NCBI RefSeq assembly: GCF_028583545.1
Contig: NZ_CP087107.1
Span: forward strand, 124,001-188,000
Length of the DNA: 64,000 nt
DNA from: Methylobacterium sp. NMS14P
GTDB lineage: Bacteria; Pseudomonadota; Alphaproteobacteria; Rhizobiales; Beijerinckiaceae
Reading direction: 5' to 3'
The notes under the pieces were generated by a model. That model was not told where the DNA came from, ran no database searches, and was given only the letters and a program-made list of their open reading frames with translations. The stretch's first letter is position 1. The number at the start of each line of letters is the position of its first letter. Made by a program: the position numbers and the translations under genes. Positions 35,475 to 46,858 of this stretch are shown in pieces.

Positions 35475-35553
35475 ATCGTGGGCCAGGATAGGCGATGTCG
35501 GCCTGCCGCGATCAGGGCGCGCTGCGGAAATTCGGATCGGAGCTCAGAGACCC

Positions 35554-37502
<1,949 letters not shown>

Positions 37503-37545
37503 GAGGGGGCACCCGGAGCCACCCCAAACATGGAGCGTACCGGCC

Positions 37546-37571
37546 CGGCCCCGCGGATCGCCGCGGGGCCG
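37546..37571. terminator. GC-rich hairpin after groEL
   Basis: CGGCCCCGCGG and CCGCGGGGCCG form a perfect 11-bp stem with a four-base loop (ATCG), 44 bases after the groEL stop and 70 bases before the convergent cysK stop. No T-run follows. Confidence 0.55.
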
Positions 37572-37640
37572 AAGCCGTGCGGTGGTCAGCCGCCGCTGGG
37601 GTGACCGGAACCGCGATCCGCGATCGCGGTCTGCCGACGG

Positions 37641-38711
37641 TCAACCGAGGGGCAGGTCTCGGGCCGTCCACGACCGGCCGACGGAGGCCGCGCCGGAGCG
37701 GGAGTTCCGAGAAGGCGCGGCCGGGGCCAGCGCGCACGATCCGGTGGCCCGCTGCGCCGCCGGCAGCCCGTCGGCCTGAGAGAGGTACCGCTCCCCGCTG
37801 TCGGCGACGATCGCGACGATCGTCCGGCCCGCGTTCTCCGGCCGCGCGGCCAGCACCGAGGCCGCGAACAGCACCGCGCCGGACGACGGGCCGGCCATGA
37901 GCCCCTCCTGGCGCGCGAGCCGCCGCGCCAGGGCTCGGGCCTGCACGGTCGTGCAGGCGATGACCTCATCGACCACCTGCACATCGTAGTTTCCGGGAAG
38001 AAGGTGCGGCTCGACCCCCGTCACCCTGTGCACGCCCTCGACGGCGTCGACATCCGGATGGTCGAAGGTCGGGACCGATCCGGGAGCCGGTTCGACCACC
38101 ACCACCCGCAGGCCGGGCTTGCGCGATTTCAGGTAGCGTCCCGTCCCCGAGACCGTGCCGCCGGTGCCGACGGCCGAGACCAGGATGTCGACCGCACCCG
38201 CGGTATCCCGCCAGATCTCAGGGCCGGTCATCTCGAAATGGATCCGCGGGTTGGCCGGGTTGCCGCGCTGGTCGGTGTAGAACGCGCCCGGATTCTCGCT
38301 CTGCACGCGCGCGATGATGGTGTTCACGGCGCCGGGTTCGAGGAACTCCGCGTCGTCGATCAGGATCGTCTCCGCCCCGTACTGGTGGATCAGCGCGCGC
38401 TTCTCGGCACTCGTGGAGGCGCGCAGGTAGAATTTCGCGCGGTAGCCGCTCGCGGCCGCCAGGGCAGCGAGGCCGATGCCGGTATTGCCACTGGTGAGGT
38501 CCACGAGCAGCTGTCCGGGGGCGAGACGGCCCTCCGTCTCGGCGGCACGGATGAGACCCCAGGCGGTGCGATCTTTGATGCTGCCGGCCGGGTTCAGATA
38601 CTCGATCTTCGCCAGAATGCGGCCGTGCAGCGCGCCTGCGCCGAAGCGGTCGAGGGCGAGCAGGGGCGTGTTGCCGACGAGGTCGGTGAACCGGCGGGCT
38701 GCGACTGTCAT
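37641..38711 (-). CDS. cysK: Cysteine synthase (O-acetylserine sulfhydrylase) family
   Basis: Makes cysteine from O-acetylserine and sulfide with PLP. Lys46 in NPAGSIKDR binds the cofactor; LTSGNTGIG and the phosphate loop GTGGTVSGTGRY are present. 356 residues, longer than usual by an Ala/Arg/Ser-rich tail of about 35 residues that looks non-conserved. ATG at 38709-38711. It is the last gene of the minus-strand cluster that begins near 46643, 86 bases after the family-3 binding protein, and would reassimilate sulfide released upstream. CysK and CysM cannot be separated from sequence alone. Confidence 0.85.
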   Translation of the reverse strand: MTVAARRFTDLVGNTPLLALDRFGAGALHGRILAKIEYLNPAGSIKDRTAWGLIRAAETEGRLAPGQLLVDLTSGNTGIGLAALAAASGYRAKFYLRASTSAEKRALIHQYGAETILIDDAEFLEPGAVNTIIARVQSENPGAFYTDQRGNPANPRIHFEMTGPEIWRDTAGAVDILVSAVGTGGTVSGTGRYLKSRKPGLRVVVVEPAPGSVPTFDHPDVDAVEGVHRVTGVEPHLLPGNYDVQVVDEVIACTTVQARALARRLARQEGLMAGPSSGAVLFAASVLAARPENAGRTIVAIVADSGERYLSQADGLPAAQRATGSCALAPAAPSRNSRSGAASVGRSWTARDLPLG

Positions 38712-38797
38712 CTTGACCTCTCGTGCCGTTCTGTCGTGCGGCGCCGGGCCGGACCGCGGTCCGGCCGCGCGTCGACACAGGCGCGGCGAAGCATCGT

Positions 38798-39775
38798 TCA
38801 GTCCTTCGGAAGTCCCGGCGGGTTCGTCTCGGAGCGCGGCAGCGCCTCCTCGGCCAATCCCCGCCGCGCCAGCATCCGGCCGTAACGCCCGTCGTCGATG
38901 AGCGTGTTGGTGGCGCGCGTCAGCGCGTCGGCGAGGCCACTGCCCCGGCGCGTCGCCACGGCCACGTCCGACCGCAGCGGCCAGCCGGCGCTGAGCGTTC
39001 CGACCTGCCGGATGTCCCTGTCGCGGGCGGCCACGAAGGCGAGTTGCGCGTGCGGCTGCACGATCACGTCCGCCCGGCCGGAGCGCAGGGCCACGAGGCG
39101 GCCGGCCTCGTCGTCGAAGAGCTGCAGGTCGAGGGGCCGGAGCCCCGCCGCGCGGTTCTGCGCGTTCCACGCGAGGAGAATGCGTTCCTGGTTGGTGCCG
39201 CCGCCGACGCTGATGGTCAGCCCGGCGGCGTCCCGCGGCTCGCAGATGCGCGTGATGCGGCTGTCGATGCGGACGAAGAAGCCGTGAAGGCCCTGCCGAT
39301 ACGTGGAGAAGTCGAACTTCTCCTTGCGCTGCTCGGTGACGCCGACATTCGAGATGACCGCGTCGTATTTGCCGGAGGACAGGCCGAGCGGCCAGTCGGC
39401 CCAGGCGACCGGAACGATGTCCAGGCGCAGGTCCAGGCTGTCGGCGAGGAGCAGCGCGAAATCGGGGTCGGCCCCGACCACGGTCCGAGCATCGGTCGCG
39501 TAGGTGGCGAGCGGCGGCCCACCCGGCGTGATCGCCACGGTGAAGAGACCGGGCTCGGCGAAGCGGAACGCCTCCGGGAGGCGGGCGCGTGCAGCCGGAT
39601 CCGGCCCGGACCGGACGCGGCCGCGCTGGTCGGGCGTGAGATCGAACGGCGTCTCGGCGGCCGCCATCGCGCGCCCGCGGCCGAAGCTTCCGACGGTGGC
39701 CGCCAGGAGCGACAGCGCCGTTCGCCGCGCGATCAGTCCGGTCACCGGCTCCGGAGGGACGATCGGCCCGCCCAT
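38798..39775 (-). CDS. Amino-acid-type ABC binding protein (SBP family 3), 325 aa
   Basis: An export signal around residues 14-39 is preceded by a longer, polar start. Family-3 motifs: FTVAITPGGPPLATYATDAR, LDIVPVAWADWPLGLSSGKY, ISNVGVTEQRKEKFDFSTYR. The last two blocks are nearly shared with the next binding protein upstream, so the two are paralogues. Its start overlaps the upstream stop by one base (TGATG). In Bacillus the matching ytm operon also has two such proteins (TcyJ, TcyK) for cystine-like solutes. Confidence 0.88.
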   Translation of the reverse strand: MGGPIVPPEPVTGLIARRTALSLLAATVGSFGRGRAMAAAETPFDLTPDQRGRVRSGPDPAARARLPEAFRFAEPGLFTVAITPGGPPLATYATDARTVVGADPDFALLLADSLDLRLDIVPVAWADWPLGLSSGKYDAVISNVGVTEQRKEKFDFSTYRQGLHGFFVRIDSRITRICEPRDAAGLTISVGGGTNQERILLAWNAQNRAAGLRPLDLQLFDDEAGRLVALRSGRADVIVQPHAQLAFVAARDRDIRQVGTLSAGWPLRSDVAVATRRGSGLADALTRATNTLIDDGRYGRMLARRGLAEEALPRSETNPPGLPKD

Positions 39776-40704
39776 CAGGCTCTCGGCAGGCCCGGCGGGT
39801 TGGTCCGGGATTCCGCGATGGCCTCGGCCGAGAGGTTCCAGCGCTCCAGAGCCTTCGCGTAGCTCCCGCTGCGGATCTGCGTGTTGATCGCCTGGGTGAT
39901 GGCCTCGGCGAGGCCGGCCCCCTTGCGCGTTGTCACGGCGATCTCGGCCAGAACCGGCCAGCCGCCGCTGAAATTGCCGGCGAGCCGCGTCTTGCCCGCG
40001 CGCGCGGCATTGAAGCTCAGGAGCGCGTTCGGTCCCAGATAGGCGTCCGCCCGTCCGGATTCCAAAGCAAGATACAGGACGACATCGTCGTCGTAATACT
40101 GGATCTCGACAGGTTTGAGCCCGGCCTGACGGTTCTGCTCGTTCCAGCGCAGGAGAATTTGCTCCTGGTTGGTCCCGGAGGACACGATGATCCGGAGGCC
40201 TGCGACGTCCTGCGGCTGGCGGATGGTCAGCGGGTTGTCCGACTTGACGTAGAAGCCGAGCAGATCCTTGCGATAGGTCGAGAAGTCGAACTTCTCCTTG
40301 CGCTGCTCGGTGACGGTGACGTTGGCGATGACCGCGTCGTACTTGCCGGAGGTCACGCCGAGCGGCCAGTCGGCCCAGGCGACCGGCACGATCACCAAGG
40401 TCCGCCCCAGCGCGTCGGCGATGATCTGAGCCATGTCGGGCTCTGACCCGATGATCGTCTGCGTATCGGTGGCATATCCGCCGAAGGGGAAGCGCGCCGG
40501 GTTGACCGCCACCGTGAAGTCGCCGTCCCGGGCGAAGCGCGCGTCCGCGGTCACCCGCGCGATGGCCGCCGGGTCGCGCTGGGCACGGACCCGGCCGGGC
40601 TGGCCCGGCGAGAGATCGATCCCGGCCGCCGCGGCGATCCGGACGGGCGCGCAGGCGAGGGCCGTGCCGGCGAGGCGGGCGAGCGTGGCGCGACGGGTGA
40701 GCAC
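39775..40704 (-). CDS. Amino-acid-type ABC binding protein (SBP family 3), 309 aa
   Basis: Signal MLTRRATLARLAGTALACAP with an RR pair near the start and cleavage near AAAAG. Motifs FTVAVNPARFPFGGYATDTQ, IVPVAWADWPLGVTSGKYDA and VTVTEQRKEKFDFSTYRKDL place it in family 3, close to its downstream neighbour. It lies 24 bases after the permease-ATPase gene. Expected to bind cystine-like or S-substituted cysteine solutes; substrate inferred from context. Confidence 0.88.
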   Translation of the reverse strand: MLTRRATLARLAGTALACAPVRIAAAAGIDLSPGQPGRVRAQRDPAAIARVTADARFARDGDFTVAVNPARFPFGGYATDTQTIIGSEPDMAQIIADALGRTLVIVPVAWADWPLGVTSGKYDAVIANVTVTEQRKEKFDFSTYRKDLLGFYVKSDNPLTIRQPQDVAGLRIIVSSGTNQEQILLRWNEQNRQAGLKPVEIQYYDDDVVLYLALESGRADAYLGPNALLSFNAARAGKTRLAGNFSGGWPVLAEIAVTTRKGAGLAEAITQAINTQIRSGSYAKALERWNLSAEAIAESRTNPPGLPRA

Positions 40705-40728
40705 GGGCGTTGTCCTGCTGCAGGAGGG

Positions 40729-42495
40729 TCAGAGTACCTTGGCGAGGAAGGCGCGGGTCCGCGGATGGTCCGGATCGGCGAGCACGCGCGCCGGGGGGCC
40801 CTGTTCCAGGATCCGGCCTTCCTCCATGAAGACCACGTGGTCGGCGACCTCGCGGGCGAAGCCGATCTCGTGCGTCACGATCACCAGGGTCGTGCCCGAG
40901 CGGGCCAGCGCCTTGATCACGTCCAGCACCTCGCCGACCAGCTCGGGGTCGAGCGCGGAGGTCGGCTCGTCGAAGAGCAGGACCTTCGGTTTGAGCGCCA
41001 GGGCCCGGGCAATCGCGACGCGCTGCTGCTGGCCGCCGGACAATTGGCGGGGAAACGCGTCCGCCTTCTCGGCGAGACCGACCCGGGCGAGGAGCGCGCG
41101 CGCCTCGGCCAGCGCCTGCGCGCGGGAAACGCCGCGCACCGTCACCGGCGCTTCGACGATGTTCTCGAGGGCGGTGAGGTGGGGAAACAGGTTGAAGGTC
41201 TGGAACACCATGCCGACGTCAGCGCGGCGCTTCAGGATCTCCGCCTCCTTGAGTTCGTAGAGCGTCTCGCCGTCCTGCCGGTAGCCGATCAGCGCGCTGT
41301 CGATGGCGACGAAGCCCGCATCGACGCGCTCGAGATGGTTGATCGTCCGCAGCAGCGTCGACTTGCCGGAACCGGACCTGCCTATGATCGCGGTCACGCT
41401 GCCCGGCCGCAGGACGAGGCTGACGTCGACGAGCACCGCGAGCCGACCGAAGCTCTTCGTGACGCCGGTGATCCGGATCTCGCCGCCCGGGCGGAACACC
41501 GGATCGGCCGCGATCGCGGGGGCTCCCGGGATCGCGGCGCGGCGGTCCCGTCGGGGCTGCAGCCATCCGAGTACCTGCGAGATGCGGGAGGCGGACGGAT
41601 CCCGGAGCGCGCCGCGGGCGTAGTAGCGCTCGATGTGGTGCTGGACGAAGGAGAGCGCGCTCAGGATGACCAGATACCAGACCGTCGCCACCATCAGCAG
41701 CGGGATGACCTCCAGATTGCGCCTGTAGATTACCTGAATTGTGTAGAACAGTTCGGGCAGCGCCAGGATGTAGACCTGGGAAGTGCCCTTGGCGATGCTG
41801 ATGACCTCGTTGAACGCGGCCGGCAGGATCGCCCGCATCGCCTGCGGCAGCACGATGCGGGTGATCTGGCGGCGGCGCGGAAGCCCCAGCGCTGCGGCGG
41901 CCTCGTGCTGGCCCTGATCCACCGCCAGGATGCCGCCGCGGACGATCTCGGACGAGAAGGCGGCGGCGTTCAGCGTCAGCCCGAGGACGGCGGCCAGGAA
42001 CGGCGTGATCAGCTGCGTCGTCTGCCAGGACGCAAAGGTCCAGTCCGTGAACGGCACGCCGAGCCGGATCGTCGCGTAGAGGTATCCGAGATTGTTGAGG
42101 ATCAGCAGCAGCACGATCAGCGGGATCGAGCGGAACAGCCAAGCGTAGCCCCAGGACAGCGCGGCCAGAAGCGGCGATCCGGACAGGCGGGCCAGGGCCA
42201 GGAGCGTGCCCAGGAGGAAGCCGAGGACCGAGCCCAGAAGGGTCAGCAGCAGCGTCCGCCCGAGCCCGACCAGCACCGGCTCGGCAAAGAACCATTGCGC
42301 GAAGACGTCCCAGCCCCACCGGGGATTGGCGAGGACCGCGTACAGGATCGTGCCGATCGCCGCCGCCGCGCCGACGCTGCCGAGGATGCGCGCCGGATAG
42401 CGGGCCGGGACGACCCGAAGGCTGCTGAGATCGCGGCTCTGGGCTGCCACCTCGCTGTGAGCGGGGAGGGCCGCCGCGGTGCTTGCGAGAGTCAT
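40729..42495 (-). CDS. Fused amino-acid ABC permease and ATPase in one chain, 588 aa
   Basis: Residues 1-300 are a HisM/Q-type permease: about five to six helices with the coupling motif EIVRGGILAVDQGQHEAAAA. Residues about 340-588 are a GlnQ/TcyN-type ATPase: Walker A GRSGSGKST, Q-loop FQTFNLFPHLTALEN, signature LSGGQQQR, Walker B LLFDEPTSALD, switch VTHEIGFAREV. One frame encodes both without interruption, so a homodimer would be a full transporter. It works with the two binding proteins encoded just downstream. Confidence 0.92.
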   Translation of the reverse strand: MTLASTAAALPAHSEVAAQSRDLSSLRVVPARYPARILGSVGAAAAIGTILYAVLANPRWGWDVFAQWFFAEPVLVGLGRTLLLTLLGSVLGFLLGTLLALARLSGSPLLAALSWGYAWLFRSIPLIVLLLILNNLGYLYATIRLGVPFTDWTFASWQTTQLITPFLAAVLGLTLNAAAFSSEIVRGGILAVDQGQHEAAAALGLPRRRQITRIVLPQAMRAILPAAFNEVISIAKGTSQVYILALPELFYTIQVIYRRNLEVIPLLMVATVWYLVILSALSFVQHHIERYYARGALRDPSASRISQVLGWLQPRRDRRAAIPGAPAIAADPVFRPGGEIRITGVTKSFGRLAVLVDVSLVLRPGSVTAIIGRSGSGKSTLLRTINHLERVDAGFVAIDSALIGYRQDGETLYELKEAEILKRRADVGMVFQTFNLFPHLTALENIVEAPVTVRGVSRAQALAEARALLARVGLAEKADAFPRQLSGGQQQRVAIARALALKPKVLLFDEPTSALDPELVGEVLDVIKALARSGTTLVIVTHEIGFAREVADHVVFMEEGRILEQGPPARVLADPDHPRTRAFLAKVL

Positions 42496-42531
42496 GGGGA
42501 CTTCCGTTCGGACGGTCGACGGGCCTCGCGC

Positions 42532-43068
42532 TCAGGAGGCGTGGCGGATGGGTCGATGCCCCGGCGGCCGCCGCAGCGGCACGACCTTGGGGCGCAGGAC
42601 CTTCTCGAAGGGCAGGAGCCTGAAGATCTCCGGATCGACGGCCACGTCGAAGCGCGGCGTGTAGCCGAGCTGCAGATACAGCTCCCGGGCCTCGGGCTCG
42701 CGGAAGCCCGTCGTCAGGCAGATGCGGTCGTAGCCCTGCCGCTTGGCCTGCGTCTCCAGCGTCTCGACGATCTGTCGCGCCAGACCCTGTCGACGGAGCG
42801 CCGCATCGGTCCAGACCCGCTTCAGTTCGGCCGTGTAGGGATCGTGGCGCTTGAACGCGCCGCCCGCGATGGCCCGTCCGTCGCGCAGGAGCAGGACGAA
42901 ATTGCCGTCCGGCGGGGCGAGGAGTTCGGCCGGATCGCGTTTCATCGCGGCGCCCGGCAGGTCTCCGACAGGCCTGCCGTAGCGCGTGAGGTATTCCCGG
43001 GTCAGCTGATCGAGGAGCGGCCGGGCGAGCGGGTCGAGGGGTGTCGTGAAGACCATCTGATCGGACAT
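42532..43068 (-). CDS. GNAT N-acetyltransferase, 178 aa
   Basis: The acetyl-CoA loop reads RRQGLARQIV after LKRVWTDAAL, preceded by a beta strand GNFVLLLRDGRAIAGGAF and followed by YDRICLTTGFREPEARELYL and LGYTPRF, the usual GNAT ending. ATG at 43066-43068. By position it is the counterpart of Bacillus SnaA, which acetylates S-alkyl-cysteine on the amino group. A second, similar GNAT gene lies at 47048-47674. Confidence 0.85.
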   Translation of the reverse strand: MSDQMVFTTPLDPLARPLLDQLTREYLTRYGRPVGDLPGAAMKRDPAELLAPPDGNFVLLLRDGRAIAGGAFKRHDPYTAELKRVWTDAALRRQGLARQIVETLETQAKRQGYDRICLTTGFREPEARELYLQLGYTPRFDVAVDPEIFRLLPFEKVLRPKVVPLRRPPGHRPIRHAS

Positions 43069-43093
43069 GGCGGCGGGATCCCCGATCGTGCCG

Positions 43094-44287
43094 TCAGGCG
43101 AGGAAGCTTCGGGCGAGGCTGACCCAGAGACTCGCCGCCGGCGCGAGGATCGCGTCGTCGAAGTCGTAGAGGGCGCTGTGCAGCGGCGCGCTGTCGCCGT
43201 TGCCCACGAAGAGATACGCGCCGGGGCGGGCCTCCAGCAGGAAGGCGAAGTCCTCGCTCGCCATGCGCGGCCGGAAGTCGGCCTCGATCCGCCCGGATCC
43301 GAAGGCGTGCCGCGCCACGTCGCGGGCGAACGCCGTTTCCGCCGGGTGGTTGACCAGGGCCGGTATGCCGCGGCGGTAGCGCAGGTCCGCCCGCGCCCCG
43401 TACCCCTCCGCGACATGCCGGGCGATCGCCGCGATGCGCGCCTCCAGCCGGTTGCGGACGTCCGCGTCAAAGCTGCGGATGTTGAGGGTGAGATCGACGC
43501 TGTCGGGGATGACGTTCGAGGCCTCCCCGCCACGGATCGCGCCGACGGTGACGACTGCGGCCTCGCGCGGATCCACGTTGCGCGCGACGATGCTCTGCAG
43601 CGCCAGGACGACGGCGGACGCCGCGACGACGGGGTCGGCCGCCTCGTGGGGCGCGGCGCCGTGTCCGCCCCGGCCGACGATCCGGAGTTCGGCCTTGTCC
43701 ACCGCCGCCATGGCCGGCCCTGCGATGAGGCCGAACTGGCCGCGCGCGACGCCGGGCCAGTTGTGCAGGCCATAGACGGCGTCGACGGGGAAGCGCTCGA
43801 ACAGCCCGGCCTCGAGGAGCCCGCACGCCCCGGCGCCGATCTCCTCGGCCGGCTGGAAGATCAGCGTCAGGGTCCCGGAGAAATCCGCAGCGGCGAGCCG
43901 CTGGGCGGCGGCGAGCAGGATCGCGGTGTGCCCGTCGTGCCCGCAGGCATGCATGCGACCCGGAGCCTCCGAGCGGTAGGGGAGGTCGGTCGCCTCGGCG
44001 ATCGGCAGCGCGTCCATGTCGGCGCGCAGGCCGAGCCGGCGCTCGCCCCGGCCTTTGCGCAGGACGCCGACGACGCCCGTGCCGGCGAGCCCGGTCGTGA
44101 CGGCGTATCCGTAGCCGCGCAGACGCTCCGCCACGAGACCGCTCGTGCGGACCTCCTGGAAGGCGAGTTCGGGATGCCGGTGGAGGTCGCGTCGCAGCGC
44201 GATGAACGCGTCGCGGGCGGCCCAGATGCCTGGATCGATCCCCGGATCGGCGATTGTGGCGTGGAGACCCATTGGCGACGCCTTCAT
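43094..44287 (-). CDS. M20 family amidohydrolase (SndA/HipO-like), 397 aa
   Basis: Metal-dependent amidohydrolase: HACGHDGHTA at about 113-122 gives the first metal ligands, PAEE at 146-149 the catalytic glutamate pair, then HGAAPHEAADP and the late SEDFAFLLEARPG. Family members remove N-acyl groups from amino acids. The ATG at 44285-44287 overlaps the monooxygenase stop; ATG at 44272 is possible. Counterpart of SndA (YtnL) in Bacillus, which deacetylates N-acetyl-cysteine derivatives. Confidence 0.9.
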   Translation of the reverse strand: MKASPMGLHATIADPGIDPGIWAARDAFIALRRDLHRHPELAFQEVRTSGLVAERLRGYGYAVTTGLAGTGVVGVLRKGRGERRLGLRADMDALPIAEATDLPYRSEAPGRMHACGHDGHTAILLAAAQRLAAADFSGTLTLIFQPAEEIGAGACGLLEAGLFERFPVDAVYGLHNWPGVARGQFGLIAGPAMAAVDKAELRIVGRGGHGAAPHEAADPVVAASAVVLALQSIVARNVDPREAAVVTVGAIRGGEASNVIPDSVDLTLNIRSFDADVRNRLEARIAAIARHVAEGYGARADLRYRRGIPALVNHPAETAFARDVARHAFGSGRIEADFRPRMASEDFAFLLEARPGAYLFVGNGDSAPLHSALYDFDDAILAPAASLWVSLARSFLA

Positions 44288-45627
44288 CCGGCCCGGCGCG
44301 CCGGCGCGGTCGCGCCCGGCGCCGCGTAACGGCTCTCGCGGCGCGGCAGCCCGAGATGATCGCGCAGCGTCCATCCCGGCAGCGTCCGGTCGTAGACGCC
44401 GCGCGCCTCGAGCACCGGGATGACGAGGTCGACGAAGTCGTCGAGCCCCTGGCCGATGACGGGGAAGCCCAGCACGAAGCCGTCCGCGGCACCCGTCTCG
44501 ACCCGCGCGATCAGGATGTCGGCGACCTCCTCGGCCGAGCCGATCAGGTCGGTGCGCGGCGTCGCGGCCTCCAGCGCCGCCTCGCGCAGGGTCTGCCCCT
44601 GCGCGGCCGCGTTGCGCTTGATGCGGTCCGTCGTGGATCGGAAGCTGTTCTTACCGAGATCGCCGAGATCCGGGAATGGACCGTCGAGGGGATAGCGGCC
44701 GAAATCGTGGTGGTCGAAGTAGCGTCCGAGATAGGCCAGCGCCTCCTCGACCGAGATCAGGTCGCGGATCGCGTGGTACTTCTCCTCGGCCTCGGCCCGC
44801 GTGCGGCCGACGATCGGGCCCGCGCCGGGGAAGATCCGCACGTCGTCCGCGCGGCGACCCTGCGCCACCGCGCTCGTCTTAATGGCGCTGTAGAGGGCCT
44901 GCGCCTCCGCGAGGGGCACGTGGTTGGCGAAGACCGCGTCGGCGTGGCGGCCCGCGAGGCCGATGCCCGCCTCGGAGGCGCCCGCCTGGAACAGGACCGG
45001 CTGGCCCTGCCGCGAGCGCTGGATGTTCAGCGGCCCCTCCACCTGGAAGAACCGCCCGGCGTGGTCGAGCCGGTGCAGCTTGTCGCGATCGAAGAAGCGG
45101 CCGCTTGCCCGCTCGCGGACGAAGGCGTCGTCGTCCCAGGAATCCCACAGGCCCTTCACGACGTCGAGATGTTCCTGCGCGATCTCGTAACGGAGCGCGT
45201 GCTCGGGATGGGGCCGGCTGTAATTGCGCCCGGATCCCTCGAGCGGGGACGTCACGGCATTCCATCCCGCCCGGCCGCCGCTGATCAGGTCGAGCGAGGC
45301 GAATTGCCGGGCGATCGTGTAGGGATCGCTGTAGGAGGTCGACACCGTGCCGACCAGTCCGAGCTTGCGCGTGCTCGTCGCCAGCGCCGAGAGCAGCGTC
45401 AGCGGCTCGAACCGGTTGAGGAAATGCGGGATTGACCGTTCGTTGATGTGGAGCCCGTCCGCCACGAACGCGAAGGCGATCCCGTTCGCCTCGGCCTTGC
45501 GCGCGTTCCGGATGAAGAAGTCGAGGTTGACGCTGGCATCGGCCGGGTTGCTCGGGTGACGCCACGCGTTCATGTGGCTGCCGCCGCCCTGGAGCATGAG
45601 GCCGAAGGTCAGGCGCGTCTGCGACAT
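44284..45627 (-). CDS. NtaA/SnaA-type FMN monooxygenase in the cysteine salvage cluster (CmoJ/YtnJ-like), 447 aa
   Basis: Luciferase-like TIM-barrel enzyme: LTFGLMLQGGGSHMNAWRHP, FAFVADGLHINERSIPHFLN, RQFASLDLISGGRAGWNAVT, PVLFQAGASEAGIGLAGRHA and an ending TGAADGFVLGFPVIGQGLDD. ATG at 45625-45627. It overlaps the M20 gene by four bases, strong evidence of joint function. In Bacillus, YtnJ (CmoJ) in the matching operon oxidises N-acetyl-S-alkyl-cysteine, labilising the C-S bond. The reaction here is inferred from synteny. Confidence 0.9.
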   Translation of the reverse strand: MSQTRLTFGLMLQGGGSHMNAWRHPSNPADASVNLDFFIRNARKAEANGIAFAFVADGLHINERSIPHFLNRFEPLTLLSALATSTRKLGLVGTVSTSYSDPYTIARQFASLDLISGGRAGWNAVTSPLEGSGRNYSRPHPEHALRYEIAQEHLDVVKGLWDSWDDDAFVRERASGRFFDRDKLHRLDHAGRFFQVEGPLNIQRSRQGQPVLFQAGASEAGIGLAGRHADAVFANHVPLAEAQALYSAIKTSAVAQGRRADDVRIFPGAGPIVGRTRAEAEEKYHAIRDLISVEEALAYLGRYFDHHDFGRYPLDGPFPDLGDLGKNSFRSTTDRIKRNAAAQGQTLREAALEAATPRTDLIGSAEEVADILIARVETGAADGFVLGFPVIGQGLDDFVDLVIPVLEARGVYDRTLPGWTLRDHLGLPRRESRYAAPGATAPARRAG

Positions 45628-45650
45628 GGGGGAGCCTTTCCGGAACACGA

Positions 45651-46643
45651 TCAGGCGGCCAGAGCCGCGGCACCGCCGGCCAGCAGCGTCACGGAGGCGA
45701 GGCGCTCGGCCGTCGCGGAGGCGGGCGTGTCCACGATGAACTCGCGGATCCCGAAGCGTGTCCGCAGGCTCTCTAGGGCGCCCCGGACGTCGTCGGCCGT
45801 TCCGGTGAGCAGATGCGGCCGACGGATCTCGGTGTGGTACGAGGCGGCACCGGCCTGCCGGGCATACGCGGCCGCTTGAGCCTCGCTGCCGAGATTGACG
45901 CTCTGGCCGTCGTCGAGCGTGAGCCGGACCACCGTGAGGGGATCGGTCACCGCCCGGGCCTGCTCGGTCGTCGGAGCGACGAAGGCCGTCACCGCGAGCA
46001 GGGGCGCTCCCCGGCCACCCGCCTTCGCGTAGGCGTCGAGACTCGCCTCGGTCGCCGCCGGGTCGCCGTTGAGCTGCCCGGCGAAGACGAAGGTCCAGCC
46101 CCGCCGCGCCGCCAGGCGCGCCGAGTCGGGGCTGGCACCGAGAAGGAAGCGCTCCGGCGGCTCGGGCGGCAGCGGCAGGGCCGACGGGCGTCCGGTGACG
46201 GATTCGGCGCCGAGATAGCCGTCGAGTTCCGCGAGCAGATCCGCGAAGGCTGGTATCCGCGCCGGATCCTGCCGCCGCCGCAGGGCCTGCGTCGCCTCGG
46301 GCAACCCGCCGGGCGCCTTGCCGACCCCGAGATCGATCCGGCCCGGGGCCAGGGTCGCCAGCAGGTGAAACGTCTCCGCGACCTTGTAGGGGCTGTAATG
46401 CGGGAGCAGCACGCCCCCGGCGCCGAGCCGGATATGCTGCGTGCGGGCCGCGAGATACGCGATCAGGATCTCGGGCGCCGGACTGGCGAGATTCGGATTG
46501 GCATGGTGCTCCGCCACCCAGAGCCGACGGTAGCCCAGGCGCTCGGCAGCCTGCGCGAGTGCGACGGTCCGCTGAAGCGCCGCACCCGCGGGCTCGCCAG
46601 CGAGCACGGGGCTCTTGTCGAGCATGCTGAGGCGGTAGGTCAT
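45651..46643 (-). CDS. LuxA-like (MsnO8/YtmO-type) flavin monooxygenase, 330 aa
   Basis: Shorter class of luciferase-like monooxygenase: MTYRLSMLDKSPVLAGEPAG, AQAAERLGYRRLWVAEHHAN, ILIAYLAARTQHIRLGAGGV and LATLAPGRIDLGVGKAPGGL. Family members with this start are often labelled MsnO8. Its counterpart in the Bacillus operon would be YtmO (CmoO). ATG at 46641-46643; it is the first gene of the tight minus-strand run, with a 404-base gap upstream that should hold the promoter. Confidence 0.88.
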   Translation of the reverse strand: MTYRLSMLDKSPVLAGEPAGAALQRTVALAQAAERLGYRRLWVAEHHANPNLASPAPEILIAYLAARTQHIRLGAGGVLLPHYSPYKVAETFHLLATLAPGRIDLGVGKAPGGLPEATQALRRRQDPARIPAFADLLAELDGYLGAESVTGRPSALPLPPEPPERFLLGASPDSARLAARRGWTFVFAGQLNGDPAATEASLDAYAKAGGRGAPLLAVTAFVAPTTEQARAVTDPLTVVRLTLDDGQSVNLGSEAQAAAYARQAGAASYHTEIRRPHLLTGTADDVRGALESLRTRFGIREFIVDTPASATAERLASVTLLAGGAAALAA

Positions 46644-46858
46644 CGGGTAGCCGGGCCCCGGCCGCGCGCCGTGGCAAGCGGGAGCCGGATCCTCGGGCCC
46701 AGGTCCCCTGTCCGGATCGCGATCGAGGCCATGGACCGTCACCTTTCCGGCGCCGAGGATGGCTGCCACCTCGTCTGCGGGCTGCCCGGGATGATCGCAG
46801 ACGCGACAGCAGATGTGACGCAAAACAAATCGCCGCACCCCAGGGATGATCTGATCTT

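Noticed and set aside
35337..35553. CIRCE element before groES
   Set aside because: The TTAGCACTC / GAGTGCTAA pair was looked for and is not present; different palindromes are.
40765..43122. A 785-codon plus-strand open frame
   Set aside because: Antisense to the fused permease-ATPase and GNAT genes, which have full motifs. Rich in Gln/Arg/Asp without any fold signal.
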